This document shows, one piece after another, positions 24,778 through 33,295 of a stretch of 64,000 nucleotides of DNA. Each line of letters starts with the position of its first letter. Within the stretch, counting starts at the first letter, position 1. This stretch comes from Streptosporangium carneum (GTDB lineage Bacteria; Actinomycetota; Actinomycetes; Streptosporangiales; Streptosporangiaceae): the NCBI RefSeq assembly GCF_027922005.1, contig NZ_BSEV01000001.1, positions 397,638 to 461,637 of the forward strand, given 5' to 3'. The notes under the pieces are model-generated. The model worked only from the letters and a program-made list of their open reading frames with translations, was not told where the DNA came from and ran no database searches. Made by a program: the position numbers and the translations under genes.

Positions 24778-26021
24778 GGCTTCCCGGGACGGCCACGCCG
24801 AAGAGGCTGGCGGCGCTGATCGGCGGGCGGGCGGCGTTCCGGGGAACCATGCTGCTGGCCAACCTCGTGCTGCTGGCCGTCTGGGGGGCGACGGACTACG
24901 CCGGATACGCGCAGGCCATGGGCAGCATGGCCTTCCTCGCCCCGCTCGCCTCGATCGGGATCGAGAAGTGCGCGCTGAAGCTGATCCCGCGCCTGAGGCA
25001 CACCGTCGGCTCGCTGGTCGGCGTCTTCGTGACGCTCGCCGGACTGCTGTTCCTGGTGGCGCTCGCCGTCCTGGGGACCGTGCTGGCCGTGGGGAGGCCG
25101 GAGGCGTGGCTGCTGGCCGGGCTCGCCGGGCTGTACATGATCTGCGTGGGCGTCAACCAGGTGCTGCTCGGCCTGGCCAGGGCCCTCGGCAGGCCGGGGC
25201 GGGACGTGGCCAACCATCTCGTGCTGTGCGTGGCGCTGGCCTGCTGGACGGGGGCGGCGGCGTTCCTGGACGCCACGCCGACGGTCTTCCTGGCGCTGTG
25301 CGCGACCACCACGGCCGTGCTCAACGTGGTGGCGCTCGTCCTGCTGCGCCCCCGGTTCGGCGGGTTGCGGCGCCGCAGCCTGGTGCGGGCCGCGGTGGGG
25401 ACGTCGCTGCTGATGTCGGTCGCCGACCTGGTCGGCGGGCTGTCGATGAGCCTGCTGTTCGTGGCGCTGTCGGTGTCCGGCGCGCAGGCGGAGAGCACCG
25501 GGCTCTACCTGGCCTCCGCCGCCTCCTCCGTACTCCTCAACGCCTTCTCCTACCTGCTGCGCATCCTGCAGCCCGACGTCTCCCGGTCCCTGCACCAGCG
25601 TGACCTGACCGCCGCCTACGACCGGCTGTCGCGCTGGCTGCGCCTGCTGGTGCTGGCGGGGACGCCCTACGTGCTGACCGTGCTCGGGGTGGCCCTGGCG
25701 GTGCTGCGCCCGTACGGCGGCGTGGGGGTCGTCATCGTCTACATCGCCTGCGTCCCGGTCATCTTCGCGGCGGGCAGCGCCAACTACATGATGGAGAACG
25801 CCAGCACCGAGGCGCTGACCGCGACCGCGGCGGGGGCGGCGGTCTCGCTCCTGGCGGTCGCGGCGCTGGCCTTCCTGACCGTGCCCCTGGCGGGCGCGCT
25901 CGGCGCGGTGACCGTGCTCGCCTTCGGCGAACTCGTCCACGCCGCGATGATCCTGCGCTGGCTGCGATCACGGCGCGCGCCCTCTCCCCGTCTCGTGCCG
26001 GGACGTGAACATGCGCGTTGA
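24774..26021 (+). CDS. Polysaccharide-type flippase (MVF/Wzx-like, lipid-linked product export)
   Basis: The protein has 415 residues with about 12 predicted membrane helices evenly spaced through the chain. The layout is that of the Wzx/MATE-like polysaccharide transporter superfamily: an N-terminal helix pair with GRAAFRGTMLLANLVLLAVWG, a central cytoplasmic loop FSYLLRILQPDVSRSLHQRDLTAAYDRLSRWLR, and a basic C-terminal tail. Such proteins flip undecaprenyl-linked glycans or lipid-linked intermediates to the outer face. Next to a polyprenyl-P glycosyltransferase, this indicates a lipid-linked export step. Confidence 0.85.
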   Translation: MRLPGTATPKRLAALIGGRAAFRGTMLLANLVLLAVWGATDYAGYAQAMGSMAFLAPLASIGIEKCALKLIPRLRHTVGSLVGVFVTLAGLLFLVALAVLGTVLAVGRPEAWLLAGLAGLYMICVGVNQVLLGLARALGRPGRDVANHLVLCVALACWTGAAAFLDATPTVFLALCATTTAVLNVVALVLLRPRFGGLRRRSLVRAAVGTSLLMSVADLVGGLSMSLLFVALSVSGAQAESTGLYLASAASSVLLNAFSYLLRILQPDVSRSLHQRDLTAAYDRLSRWLRLLVLAGTPYVLTVLGVALAVLRPYGGVGVVIVYIACVPVIFAAGSANYMMENASTEALTATAAGAAVSLLAVAALAFLTVPLAGALGAVTVLAFGELVHAAMILRWLRSRRAPSPRLVPGREHAR

Positions 26022-26117
26022 GACGCCGACGCCCAATCTGTCCCATCCCTCGCGGCGGTCCCTGTCGGGACCCGTGCCGCACCGTGCCGTCACCACCGGC
26101 GGAAAGGAAGCACTGCC

Positions 26118-27146
26118 ATGACCTACACCTCACTTGTCACCGGAGGCGCCGGGTTCATCGGCTCCCACGTCGCGGCCGACCTGGTTCGCGCCGGTCACCG
26201 GGTCGTGGTGCTCGACGACCTGTCGGGCGGGGACGCGGCCAACGTGCCGGAGGGGGCCCACTTCCACCACGGCAGCGTCTGCGATCCCGAGGTGGTGGAC
26301 GGCCTGTTCGCGACGTGGAAGTTCGACTACGTGTTCCACCTGGCCGCGTACGCCGCCGAGGGGCTGAGCCACTTCATCAAGCGCTACAACTACACCAACA
26401 ACGTCATCGGCAGTGTCAACCTCATCAACGCGGCCGTCAACGCCGAGACCGTGCGGTGTTTCGTCTTCACCTCCTCCATCGCCGTCTACGGCCACGCGGA
26501 ACCGCCGATGACCGAGGACCTGACGCCCGCGCCCGTGGACCCCTACGGGATCGCCAAGTACGCGGTCGAGCAGGAGCTGAAGGTCACCCATGAGATGTTC
26601 GGCCTGCCGTACATCATCTTCCGCCCCCACAACGTGTACGGCGAGCGGCAGAACATCGGCGACCGCTACCGCAACGTCATCGGCATCTTCATGAACCAGA
26701 TCCTGCGCGGCGAGGAGTGCACCGTCTTCGGCGACGGCGAGCAGACCAGGGCCTTCAGCCACATCGACGACGTCGCCCTGCCGATCGCCCGGTCGATCGA
26801 GAACCCGCGTGCCTACGGGGAGACCTTCAACATCGGCGGCGACACGCCGTACACGGTCAACCATCTGGCAGGCGCCGTCGCCGCCGCCATGGACGCGCCG
26901 CTGCGTGTGCGGCACCTGGAGGCCAGGCACGAGGTGGTGCACGCCTTCTCCTCCCACGACAAGGCCCGTGACATCCTCGGCGTGGGCGCGGACTCGGTGT
27001 CCCTGGACGACGGGCTCGCCCAGATGGCCGCCTGGGCGAAGAAGCACGGACCGCAGGAGCCCTCGGTGTTCTCGGGGATCGAGGTCAGCCGCAACATGCC
27101 TCCCTCGTGGCAGGCCCTCGTCGTGCCCTCCGAACAGTCCGAGTGA
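26118..27146 (+). CDS. NAD-dependent UDP-sugar 4-epimerase-like enzyme (last gene of locus)
   Basis: The protein has 342 residues. The ATG follows GGAAAGGAA by 8 bases. It is an extended SDR: TGGAGFIGSHVAADL, VVLDDLSGG, VFHLAAYAAEG, TSSIAVYGH, YGIAKYAVEQE (catalytic YxxxK), RPHNVYGERQ and FGDGEQTRAFSHIDDV. It belongs with GalE/RmlB-like UDP-sugar epimerases and is only distantly like the gene at 13745. The locus thus carries two sugar-nucleotide enzymes, one at each end. A spacer of 96 bases separates it from the flippase, so a secondary promoter is possible. Confidence 0.9.
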   Translation: MTYTSLVTGGAGFIGSHVAADLVRAGHRVVVLDDLSGGDAANVPEGAHFHHGSVCDPEVVDGLFATWKFDYVFHLAAYAAEGLSHFIKRYNYTNNVIGSVNLINAAVNAETVRCFVFTSSIAVYGHAEPPMTEDLTPAPVDPYGIAKYAVEQELKVTHEMFGLPYIIFRPHNVYGERQNIGDRYRNVIGIFMNQILRGEECTVFGDGEQTRAFSHIDDVALPIARSIENPRAYGETFNIGGDTPYTVNHLAGAVAAAMDAPLRVRHLEARHEVVHAFSSHDKARDILGVGADSVSLDDGLAQMAAWAKKHGPQEPSVFSGIEVSRNMPPSWQALVVPSEQSE

Positions 27147-27190
27147 CCCGTTCGCCCGGCGCGTGACAGAGGTCGCGCGCGTGGCACGAA

Positions 27191-27227
27191 ACGACCCGGG
27201 GCCCGCGTCGCGCGGGACCCGGGTCGT
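27191..27227 (+). terminator. Strong terminator hairpin closing the 13-gene locus
   Basis: ACGACCCGGG (27191-27200) pairs with CCCGGGTCGT (27218-27227). Inside, CCCGCG pairs with CGCGGG around a TCG loop, so the stem has about 16 pairs with one mismatch. It lies 45 bases after the last gene. The rest of the 375-base spacer 27147-27521 holds a candidate stress promoter and no gene. Confidence 0.8.
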
Positions 27228-27368
27228 GGTGTTCCCGGGGGATTTCCGACTGACGGGGCGTGTCACCCGTGGGAGTGACGAAGTGTGCCGGGTTCCGACT
27301 CCGCGGCCCGGCCCGCGGGCGAATTCGCGCCGGTGGCCTGGCCTTCGTTCGGATACCGGATGACCTGC

Positions 27369-27394
27369 GGCTTCAAGCATCGAAACAGGGGTAT
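27369..27394 (+). promoter_or_regulatory. Possible SigB-type stress promoter before the catalase
   Basis: GGCT (27369-27372), a 16-base spacer and GGGTAT (27389-27394) fit the GNNT-N14-16-GGGTAY consensus of Streptomyces SigB-like general-stress sigma factors. The catalase start is 127 bases downstream. Confidence 0.4.
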
Positions 27395-27521
27395 GGCGTG
27401 CCCTGCTGCCGACTGTCGGCGCTCTGTCACGCACCGTCGGCGCGTCGGTGGGCGCATGCCCGAACTCGATTCTCGATGACGGCGACGGGCTTCCCGTCGC
27501 CGTGGCTCAGGGGGAGAAACG

Positions 27522-29819
27522 ATGGAAGAGTCCCATCCGATCAGGGAAACGGTGGACAAGGTCGTCGACAAGGTGACCGATGTCGTGTCCGGTGGAGGGC
27601 CGTCCGGCGAGATCCCCGGCAGGCCGGGCAGCCGGCCGCCCACGGTCGACGAGCCGACCGAGCCCCGGGAGCCTCTCCCGCCCAAACCCGACCAGAGCGG
27701 TCCCGATCCGTTCAGCCCCACGGGGCAGTCCGTCGACGTGTCGGCGGCGGAGCGCGCGCAGGGCGGCGAGCGCCTCACGACGGCCCAGGGCCTGCGCCTG
27801 GTCGACACCGACCACTCGCTCAAGGCGGGCCCCCGGGGGCCGGTCCTGCTGCAGGACCACCACCTGCGCGAGAAGATCATGCATTTCGACCACGAGCGCA
27901 TCCCCGAACGCGTCGTGCACGCCCGCGGAGCCGCCGCGCACGGCGTCTTCCGCGCGTACGGCACGGCCACGACGGTGACCAGGGCGGCGTTCCTCGCCAA
28001 GGACGTCGAGACTCCGGTCTTCGTGCGCTTCTCGACCGTGCTGGGGTCGCGCGGGTCGGCCGACACGGTGCGCGACACGCGCGGTTTCGCGACGAAGTTC
28101 TACACCGGCGAAGGCGTCTTCGACCTGGTGGGCAACAACATCCCGGTGTTCTTCATCCAGGACGCGATCAAGTTCCCCGACGTCATCCACGCGGGCAAGC
28201 CGCACCCCGACCGGGAGATCCCACAGGCGCAGAGCGCGCACGACACGTTCTGGGACTTCGTCTCCCTGCACACCGAGGCCACCCACCACACGCTGTGGAA
28301 CATGTCCGACCGCGGCATTCCCCGCTCCTTCAGGACCATGGAGGGCTTCGGGGTCCACACCTTCAGGCTCGTCGACGCCGAGGGGGCGACGACGCTGGCG
28401 AAGTTCCACTGGAAGCCCAAGGCAGGGGTGCACTCGCTGGTGTGGGAGGAGGCGCAGATCATCAGCGGCGTGGACCCGGACTTCCACCGGCGCGACCTCG
28501 CCGACGCGATCGAGGCCGGGGCCCACCCGCAGTGGGAGCTGGGCATCCAGCTCTTCCCCGACACTCCGGAGCAGACCTTCGAGGGCATCGACCTGCTGGA
28601 CCCGACGAAGATCGTTCCTGAGGAGCTGTCGCCGGTGCAGCCGGTCGGCGTGCTCACCCTCAACGCCAACCCGGTCAACTTCTTCGCCGAGACCGAGCAG
28701 GTCGCCTTTCACGTCGGCCACCTGGTGCCCGGCATCGACGTCACCGACGACCCGCTGCTGGCGGGACGCCTGTTCTCCTACCTGGACACCCAGATCACCC
28801 GTCTGGGCGGCCCCAACTTCGGGCAGATCCCGATCAACCGCACCCACGCCCCCGTCAACGACATGCTGCGTGACGGCTTCCACCAGGACGCGGTGCACTC
28901 CGGTGTCGCGCCGTACAAGCCGAACTCGCTGGACGGCGGCTGCCCCTTCTTCGCGGGGCAGCAGGAGGGCGGGTACCGGGAGACGCCCGTGCAGGTGCCC
29001 GCGGCGCGGAAGGTCCGGGAGGCTCCGGCGTCGTACGCCGACCACTTCAGCCAGCCCCGCCTGTTCTGGCTGAGCCTGACCCCGGTCGAGCGCGAGCACG
29101 TCATCGCCGCCTACACCTTCGAACTCGGCAAGGTCTACGAGCAGGCGATCAAGGAGCGCAACCTGAGGGTGCTCGCCGAGATCGACCCGTACCTGTGCGA
29201 GCAGGTGGCCCAGGGCCTGGGCCTGCCGGTCCCGAAGCCGGTGAACTCGCTGCCGTCCGTCGAGCCCAGCCCGGCGCTCTCCCAGCTGGGACACACCTGG
29301 CCGACCACCGGCAGGATCATCGGCGTCGTCGTCGACGGCGGCGGCGACCTGGACACGGTCCGCGCCGTCCGTCAGGCGGTCCTGGACGGCGGCATGGTGC
29401 CGCTGATCATCGCTCCCGCGGGCGGCGTGCTCGGAGCGGACGGCGACGACCCCGTCACGGTGCAGCGCACGTTCGCCACGGCCAGGTCCGTCGAGTTCGA
29501 CGCTCTGCTGCTGGCCGGCACGCCCGCGCCCGGCAAGGACGCCTACGGGGCCAGGGACGCCAAGGCGGGAAACGGCACGGCCGCCGGGGCGCGCACCGAT
29601 CCGCGGGTGCTGCTGATGCTCGGCGAGGCGTTCCGCCACGCCAAGCCGATCGGCGGCTGGGCGGATGCCGCCCAGGCGCTCACCGCCGTGGGGATCGACA
29701 CGGACGCGCCGGGTGTGATCGTCCAGGACGACGCCGAGGCGGTGCTGGGAGAGGTCGTCCGGCTGCTGGGACAGCACCGGGTCTGGGAGCGCTTCCCCAC
29801 CACGGCGGCCGTCGTCTGA
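27522..29819 (+). CDS. katE: Large-subunit monofunctional heme catalase (HPII/KatE type)
   Basis: The protein has 765 residues, matching clade 2 catalases (E. coli HPII has 753). Distal His133 (ERVVHARG), Asn206 ([10 protein letters not shown]) and proximal Tyr420 (RLFSYLDTQ) keep the same spacing as HPII (128, 201, 415). The region from about residue 600 on ([28 protein letters not shown]) is the C-terminal flavodoxin/DJ-1-like domain of this clade. It decomposes hydrogen peroxide in the cytoplasm and is long-lived and stress-inducible in known cases. The first 60 residues are a flexible Pro/Asp-rich extension. It is a single-gene unit with a hairpin downstream. Confidence 0.96.
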   Translation: MEESHPIRETVDKVVDKVTDVVSGGGPSGEIPGRPGSRPPTVDEPTEPREPLPPKPDQSGPDPFSPTGQSVDVSAAERAQGGERLTTAQGLRLVDTDHSLKAGPRGPVLLQDHHLREKIMHFDHERIPERVVHARGAAAHGVFRAYGTATTVTRAAFLAKDVETPVFVRFSTVLGSRGSADTVRDTRGFATKFYTGEGVFDLVGNNIPVFFIQDAIKFPDVIHAGKPHPDREIPQAQSAHDTFWDFVSLHTEATHHTLWNMSDRGIPRSFRTMEGFGVHTFRLVDAEGATTLAKFHWKPKAGVHSLVWEEAQIISGVDPDFHRRDLADAIEAGAHPQWELGIQLFPDTPEQTFEGIDLLDPTKIVPEELSPVQPVGVLTLNANPVNFFAETEQVAFHVGHLVPGIDVTDDPLLAGRLFSYLDTQITRLGGPNFGQIPINRTHAPVNDMLRDGFHQDAVHSGVAPYKPNSLDGGCPFFAGQQEGGYRETPVQVPAARKVREAPASYADHFSQPRLFWLSLTPVEREHVIAAYTFELGKVYEQAIKERNLRVLAEIDPYLCEQVAQGLGLPVPKPVNSLPSVEPSPALSQLGHTWPTTGRIIGVVVDGGGDLDTVRAVRQAVLDGGMVPLIIAPAGGVLGADGDDPVTVQRTFATARSVEFDALLLAGTPAPGKDAYGARDAKAGNGTAAGARTDPRVLLMLGEAFRHAKPIGGWADAAQALTAVGIDTDAPGVIVQDDAEAVLGEVVRLLGQHRVWERFPTTAAVV

Positions 29820-29887
29820 CCCGTCCCCGGTGCGCGGACGTCGCCCGATCCACCGCGGTGGACGTCGTCCGGTCCGCCGCGCGGAGC

Positions 29888-29915
29888 GGTCCGGTCTCCT
29901 TCGGGGGACCGGACC
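29888..29915 (+). terminator. TTCG-capped terminator hairpin after the catalase
   Basis: GGTCCGGTCTCC (29888-29899), TTCG loop, GGGGACCGGACC (29904-29915): 12 pairs, including one G-T, and a stable tetraloop. It lies 69 bases after the catalase stop. Confidence 0.7.
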
Positions 29916-30054
29916 CGTGGCACGGGCGCCCCGCACGTCGGCCGTCATCCGAGGTCAGGCGGCGTTTTCGTCGCCTGACGCGGGGCAGGCATCCTCCAGG
30001 GGAACGTCGCGGGCCGGACGATCTCCACGGGGAACGAGGGGAACGGGGGCTCCC

Positions 30055-30798
30055 ATGGCGCAGACGTTCGACGCGTCCGCATACGGCCGCGCGATCGCCG
30101 ACGTCTACGACGACGTCTATGCCACGACCATATCCGGCGACTGCACGGCGTCCGCGGTGAACCGGCTTCACGAACTCGCCGAGGGAGGGCCCGTCCTGGA
30201 GTTCGGCATCGGCACCGGACGGCTGGCGCTTCCCCTGGCGGAGCGCGGCCTGAGCGTCGCGGGCGTCGAGGGCTCGGTGGAGATGGTGCGGGCGCTGCGC
30301 GCCAAGCCCGGAGGCGACCGCATCCCGGTGGAGATCGGCGACTTCGCCGCCACCCGGGTTGAGGGCGAGTTCGCCCTGGTCGTGCTGGCGATCAACACGA
30401 TCTTCGCGTTGCCCTCCCAGGACGCCCAGGTGGCCTGCTTCCGCAACGCGGCGGCCCATCTGCGGCCCGGCGGCCGGTTCGTGGTCGAGGCGTGGATTCC
30501 CGATCTGGCCGCGTTCCGGAACGGGACGGCGCTGCGCCTGCTGTCACTGAGCGAGGACAGGGTGCTGGCGGAGGCGGCGCGGCTGTCCCCCGCCGACCAG
30601 ATGATGTACACGACGAAGGTCAACATGACCTCCGACGGTCTGCGGCTGCTGCCCGCCAACCATCGTTACGCCTGGCCCGCCGAGCTCGACCTGATGGCCC
30701 GTCTCGCGGACATGGAACGCGAGGACCGGTGGGCCGACTGGAACGGCGCCCCGTTCACCGACGACAGCCGGGCGCACGTGTCGGTCTACCGCCGCTGA
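30055..30798 (+). CDS. Class I SAM-dependent methyltransferase
   Basis: The protein has 247 residues from the ATG at 30055, a few bases after GGGGG. Motif I is VLEFGIGTGRLALPLAERG; the acidic residue for the ribose is in VAGVEGS; motif II-like FALVVLAINTIFALPSQ and post II LRPGGRFVVEAWIPD follow. It matches the Methyltransf_25/11 type with a Glu instead of Asp after motif II. Nothing shows the substrate. It precedes, by 106 bases, the HDO/GT2/CDGSH cassette and might be part of the same pathway. Confidence 0.88.
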   Translation: MAQTFDASAYGRAIADVYDDVYATTISGDCTASAVNRLHELAEGGPVLEFGIGTGRLALPLAERGLSVAGVEGSVEMVRALRAKPGGDRIPVEIGDFAATRVEGEFALVVLAINTIFALPSQDAQVACFRNAAAHLRPGGRFVVEAWIPDLAAFRNGTALRLLSLSEDRVLAEAARLSPADQMMYTTKVNMTSDGLRLLPANHRYAWPAELDLMARLADMEREDRWADWNGAPFTDDSRAHVSVYRR

Positions 30799-30845
30799 CC
30801 GCCCGCCGGGGCTCTTCGCCGACTTCGCCCCGGCCCTTCGCCGAG

Positions 30846-30881
30846 CCGTTCACCGGGCCGTTCACCGGGCCGTTCACCGGG
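30846..30881. repeat. Three tandem copies of a 12-mer between methyltransferase and HDO genes
   Basis: ccgttcaccggg is repeated three times without change (30846-30857, 30858-30869, 30870-30881). It lies within the 106-base spacer, just before the ribosome binding site of the next gene. Confidence 0.9.
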
Positions 30882-30904
30882 CCTTTCCTCATCTGGAGAC
30901 CAAG

Positions 30905-31909
30905 ATGCGCCTGCCCGTCCCACGAGGCCCCATCACCGCCGTGCTCTTCGAACGGCTGACGCGCCCGCCCCACGGGTTCGACCTCCCGCCCGTGCGCGCC
31001 GGGGAGGCGGCCCTCGAGGACGAGGACCTCCAGCTCGCGCTCTTCGCCTGCTACGAACTGCACTACCAGGGCTTCGACGAGGTGGACGACGGATGGGAGT
31101 GGGAACCGTCGCTGCTGGCGGCCAGGCAGGCGCTGGAACGGCGGTTCGAGGACGGGCTCGCGCGGACCGTGCCGCGCCCGCCCGAGGTGCCGCCCGCGCA
31201 CGTGCGCCGCGCCCTGACCGAACTGGTGGCCGCAGAGGAGGGTCCCTCACTCGCGGCCTTCCTGGAGAGGAGGGCCGATCCCGAGCAGTTCCGCGAGTTC
31301 GTCGCGCACCGGTCGGTCTACCACCTGAAGGAGGCGGACCCCCACACATGGGCCATCCCCCGGCTGCGCGGCCGGGCCAAGGCCGCCCTGGTGGAGATCC
31401 AGGCCGACGAGTACGGCGGCGGCAGGCTGGAGCGGATGCACTCGGAGCTGTTCCGGGCCACGATGCGCGCCCTGGACCTGGACGACTCCTATGGCTCCTA
31501 CGTCGACCGGGTGCCGGCGATCACCCTGGCGATCGGCAACGCCATGTCCATGTTCGGCCTGCACCGCCGGCACCGGGCCGCCCTGCTCGGCCACCTCGCG
31601 GCCTTCGAGATGACCTCCTCCCTGCCCAACCTCAGGTATGGCCGCGGCCTGCGACGACTGGGCGGCGACGCGACGGCCTGCCGCTTCTACGACGAGCACG
31701 TGCAGGCCGACGCCGTCCACGAGCAGATCGCCGCCCACGACATGTGCGGCGGGTTCGCCGCCGCGCACCCGGAGCTGATCGGCGACATCCTGTACGGAGC
31801 CGCCTGCGCCCTCACCCTCGACGGATTCTTCGCCGGACACGTCCTGGAGTGCTGGACCCGGGGAGGCACGTCGCTGCGCGAGGCGGGCCTGGCGGTGGGC
31901 GACCGATGA
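30905..31909 (+). CDS. Iron-containing redox enzyme, heme-oxygenase-like diiron (HDO) family
   Basis: The protein has 334 all-helical residues. Candidate iron ligands are spread in the usual order: EADPHTWAIPRLRGRAKAALVEIQADEYGGG with E/H/E/D, then LERMHSELF, then CRFYDEHVQADAVHEQIAAHD with D/H/H. The pattern fits the 'iron-containing redox enzyme' (Haem_oxygenas_2) group, which includes oxidative C-C and N-N chemistry enzymes such as UndA, BesC and SznF. Full-length members like this, with an N-terminal extra domain, are found beside a GT2 and a CDGSH protein in many actinomycetes. The substrate is unknown. The stop overlaps the GT2 start by 4 bases. Confidence 0.82.
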   Translation: MRLPVPRGPITAVLFERLTRPPHGFDLPPVRAGEAALEDEDLQLALFACYELHYQGFDEVDDGWEWEPSLLAARQALERRFEDGLARTVPRPPEVPPAHVRRALTELVAAEEGPSLAAFLERRADPEQFREFVAHRSVYHLKEADPHTWAIPRLRGRAKAALVEIQADEYGGGRLERMHSELFRATMRALDLDDSYGSYVDRVPAITLAIGNAMSMFGLHRRHRAALLGHLAAFEMTSSLPNLRYGRGLRRLGGDATACRFYDEHVQADAVHEQIAAHDMCGGFAAAHPELIGDILYGAACALTLDGFFAGHVLECWTRGGTSLREAGLAVGDR

Positions 31910-33030
31910 CGGACCTCGACTACGTGCTGCCGTTGCGCTGGGACGACGATTCGGGGCTGGAGGAGCTGACCGCGTATCTGCGGTGGCTGGGACGCGGCCA
32001 CCGGGTCATCGTCGTCGACGGCTCCCCCGACCCGCTCTTCGACCGGCACGCCGCCCTCTGGGACGGGCTCGTCGTGCACGTGCGGCCCGACGCCGACCTC
32101 GTCTTCGCCAACGGCAAGGTCAACGGGGTGATCACCGGGCTGCGCAGGGCGCGCGCCGAACACGTGGTCATCGCCGACGACGACGTCCGCTACGGCGAGG
32201 CGGAGCTGGCCAGGCTCGACGCCCTGCTGGAGGGGGCCGACCTGGTCAGGCCGCAGAACTACTTCGACCCCCTGCCCTGGCACGCCCGCTGGGACACCGC
32301 CCGCATGCTGCTCAACCGCGGCTTCGGCGCCGACTACCCGGGCACGTTCGGGGTGCGCAGGACGGCCTTCCTGGAGACGGGCGGCTACGACGGCGACGTG
32401 TTGTTCGAGAACCTGGAGCTCATCCGCACGGTCCGCGCTCACGGCGGACGTGAACGCCGTCCTCTTGATCTCTACGTGCGCCGTCTTCCGCCTGATTCGG
32501 CGAGGTTCTGGTCCCAGCGCGTGCGGCAGGCCTACGACGACCTGGCGCAGCCCCCTCGCATGCTGTTCTTCCTGGCCGTGCTGCCCGCGCTCGCCGTCGC
32601 TCTGCTGCGACGGCGCCGCCGGGCGGTCCTGGCCTGCGCCTGCCTGTCGGTCGGGGTGGCGGAGATCGGCCGCCGCAGGGCCGGCGGGCGGCGCGTCTTC
32701 CCCTTCTCCGCCGCGCTGTTCGCCCCGGTGTGGGTGCTTGAGCGGGCCACGTGCAGCTGGCTGGCGCTGGCGGCCAGGTTCCTGCGCGGCGGAGTTCCCT
32801 ACGCCGGACGCCGGATGCGGATCGCCGCGCACTCGACGCGCCGGATACGGGCCACCGCGGGGTCGGCTCGCGGAGCCGGAACGCGGGCTCAGGCCGCGGG
32901 ATCGGGCCCGCTCGTGGCCTGGAAGCCGGAAGGCTTGTGCGAGCCGTCGCAGAACGGCTTGGACGACGAGCGTCCGCAGCGGCACAACGCCACCGTCGAT
33001 CTGCCGGGGTCGATGACGTCCCCGTCCTGA
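31906..33030 (+). CDS. Family 2 glycosyltransferase-like protein with C-terminal membrane segments
   Basis: The protein has 374 residues from ATG 31906, inside the preceding stop. The GT-A core shows YVLPLRWDDDSGLEELTAYLRWL, VIVVDGSPDPLF, NGKVNGVITGLRRARAEHVVIADDDVRYG (the DDD metal site) and ETGGYDGDVLFENLELIRT. Two to three hydrophobic stretches follow (about 215-260). The C-terminal 80 residues are Arg-rich and low in complexity. The last 142 bases run antisense through the CDGSH gene at 32889-33116. The true product may be functional without this tail. Confidence 0.8.
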   Translation: MTDLDYVLPLRWDDDSGLEELTAYLRWLGRGHRVIVVDGSPDPLFDRHAALWDGLVVHVRPDADLVFANGKVNGVITGLRRARAEHVVIADDDVRYGEAELARLDALLEGADLVRPQNYFDPLPWHARWDTARMLLNRGFGADYPGTFGVRRTAFLETGGYDGDVLFENLELIRTVRAHGGRERRPLDLYVRRLPPDSARFWSQRVRQAYDDLAQPPRMLFFLAVLPALAVALLRRRRRAVLACACLSVGVAEIGRRRAGGRRVFPFSAALFAPVWVLERATCSWLALAARFLRGGVPYAGRRMRIAAHSTRRIRATAGSARGAGTRAQAAGSGPLVAWKPEGLCEPSQNGLDDERPQRHNATVDLPGSMTSPS

Positions 33031-33116
33031 GTCATCAGCGTGAACGTCCCCCGAACCAGCAACGGTCCGTCCTCGCATGGGGTCACTGTGACCGGATTAT
33101 CCGTTTTGTCCCTCAC
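32889..33116 (-). CDS. CDGSH-type iron-sulfur protein
   Basis: The protein has 75 residues. It ends with the 2Fe-2S signature C-x-C-x6-P-x-CDGSH (CRCGRSSSKPFCDGSHKPSG), where three Cys and one His bind the cluster. The N-terminal part ITVTPxxDGPLLVRG matches the small single-domain CDGSH proteins often encoded beside HDO family enzymes in actinomycetes. It may deliver electrons to the diiron enzyme at 30905. It is transcribed against the GT2 gene, overlapping its 3' end by 142 bases. Confidence 0.93.
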   Translation of the reverse strand: MRDKTDNPVTVTPCEDGPLLVRGTFTLMTQDGDVIDPGRSTVALCRCGRSSSKPFCDGSHKPSGFQATSGPDPAA

Positions 33117-33295
33117 GTTGGAACTGTGCCCGCCGAGACGTCGGAGAAACGAGGGCGAAGCGGCCCCGCGTCGCCCCCGCCGTACGACGCCGGATCACGC
33201 GCGGCCTCGGGCCTGCCCCCACAACAGGGGGTTGCCCTGGAGCCGACTCCAGAACCTAGAGTACGCCGCATGATCACCTCGTTCACCAAGGGAGC

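Noticed and set aside
27507-29948. An 813-codon minus-strand frame through the catalase gene
   Set aside because: Pure antisense shadow: the catalase motifs and spacing on the plus strand are unambiguous.
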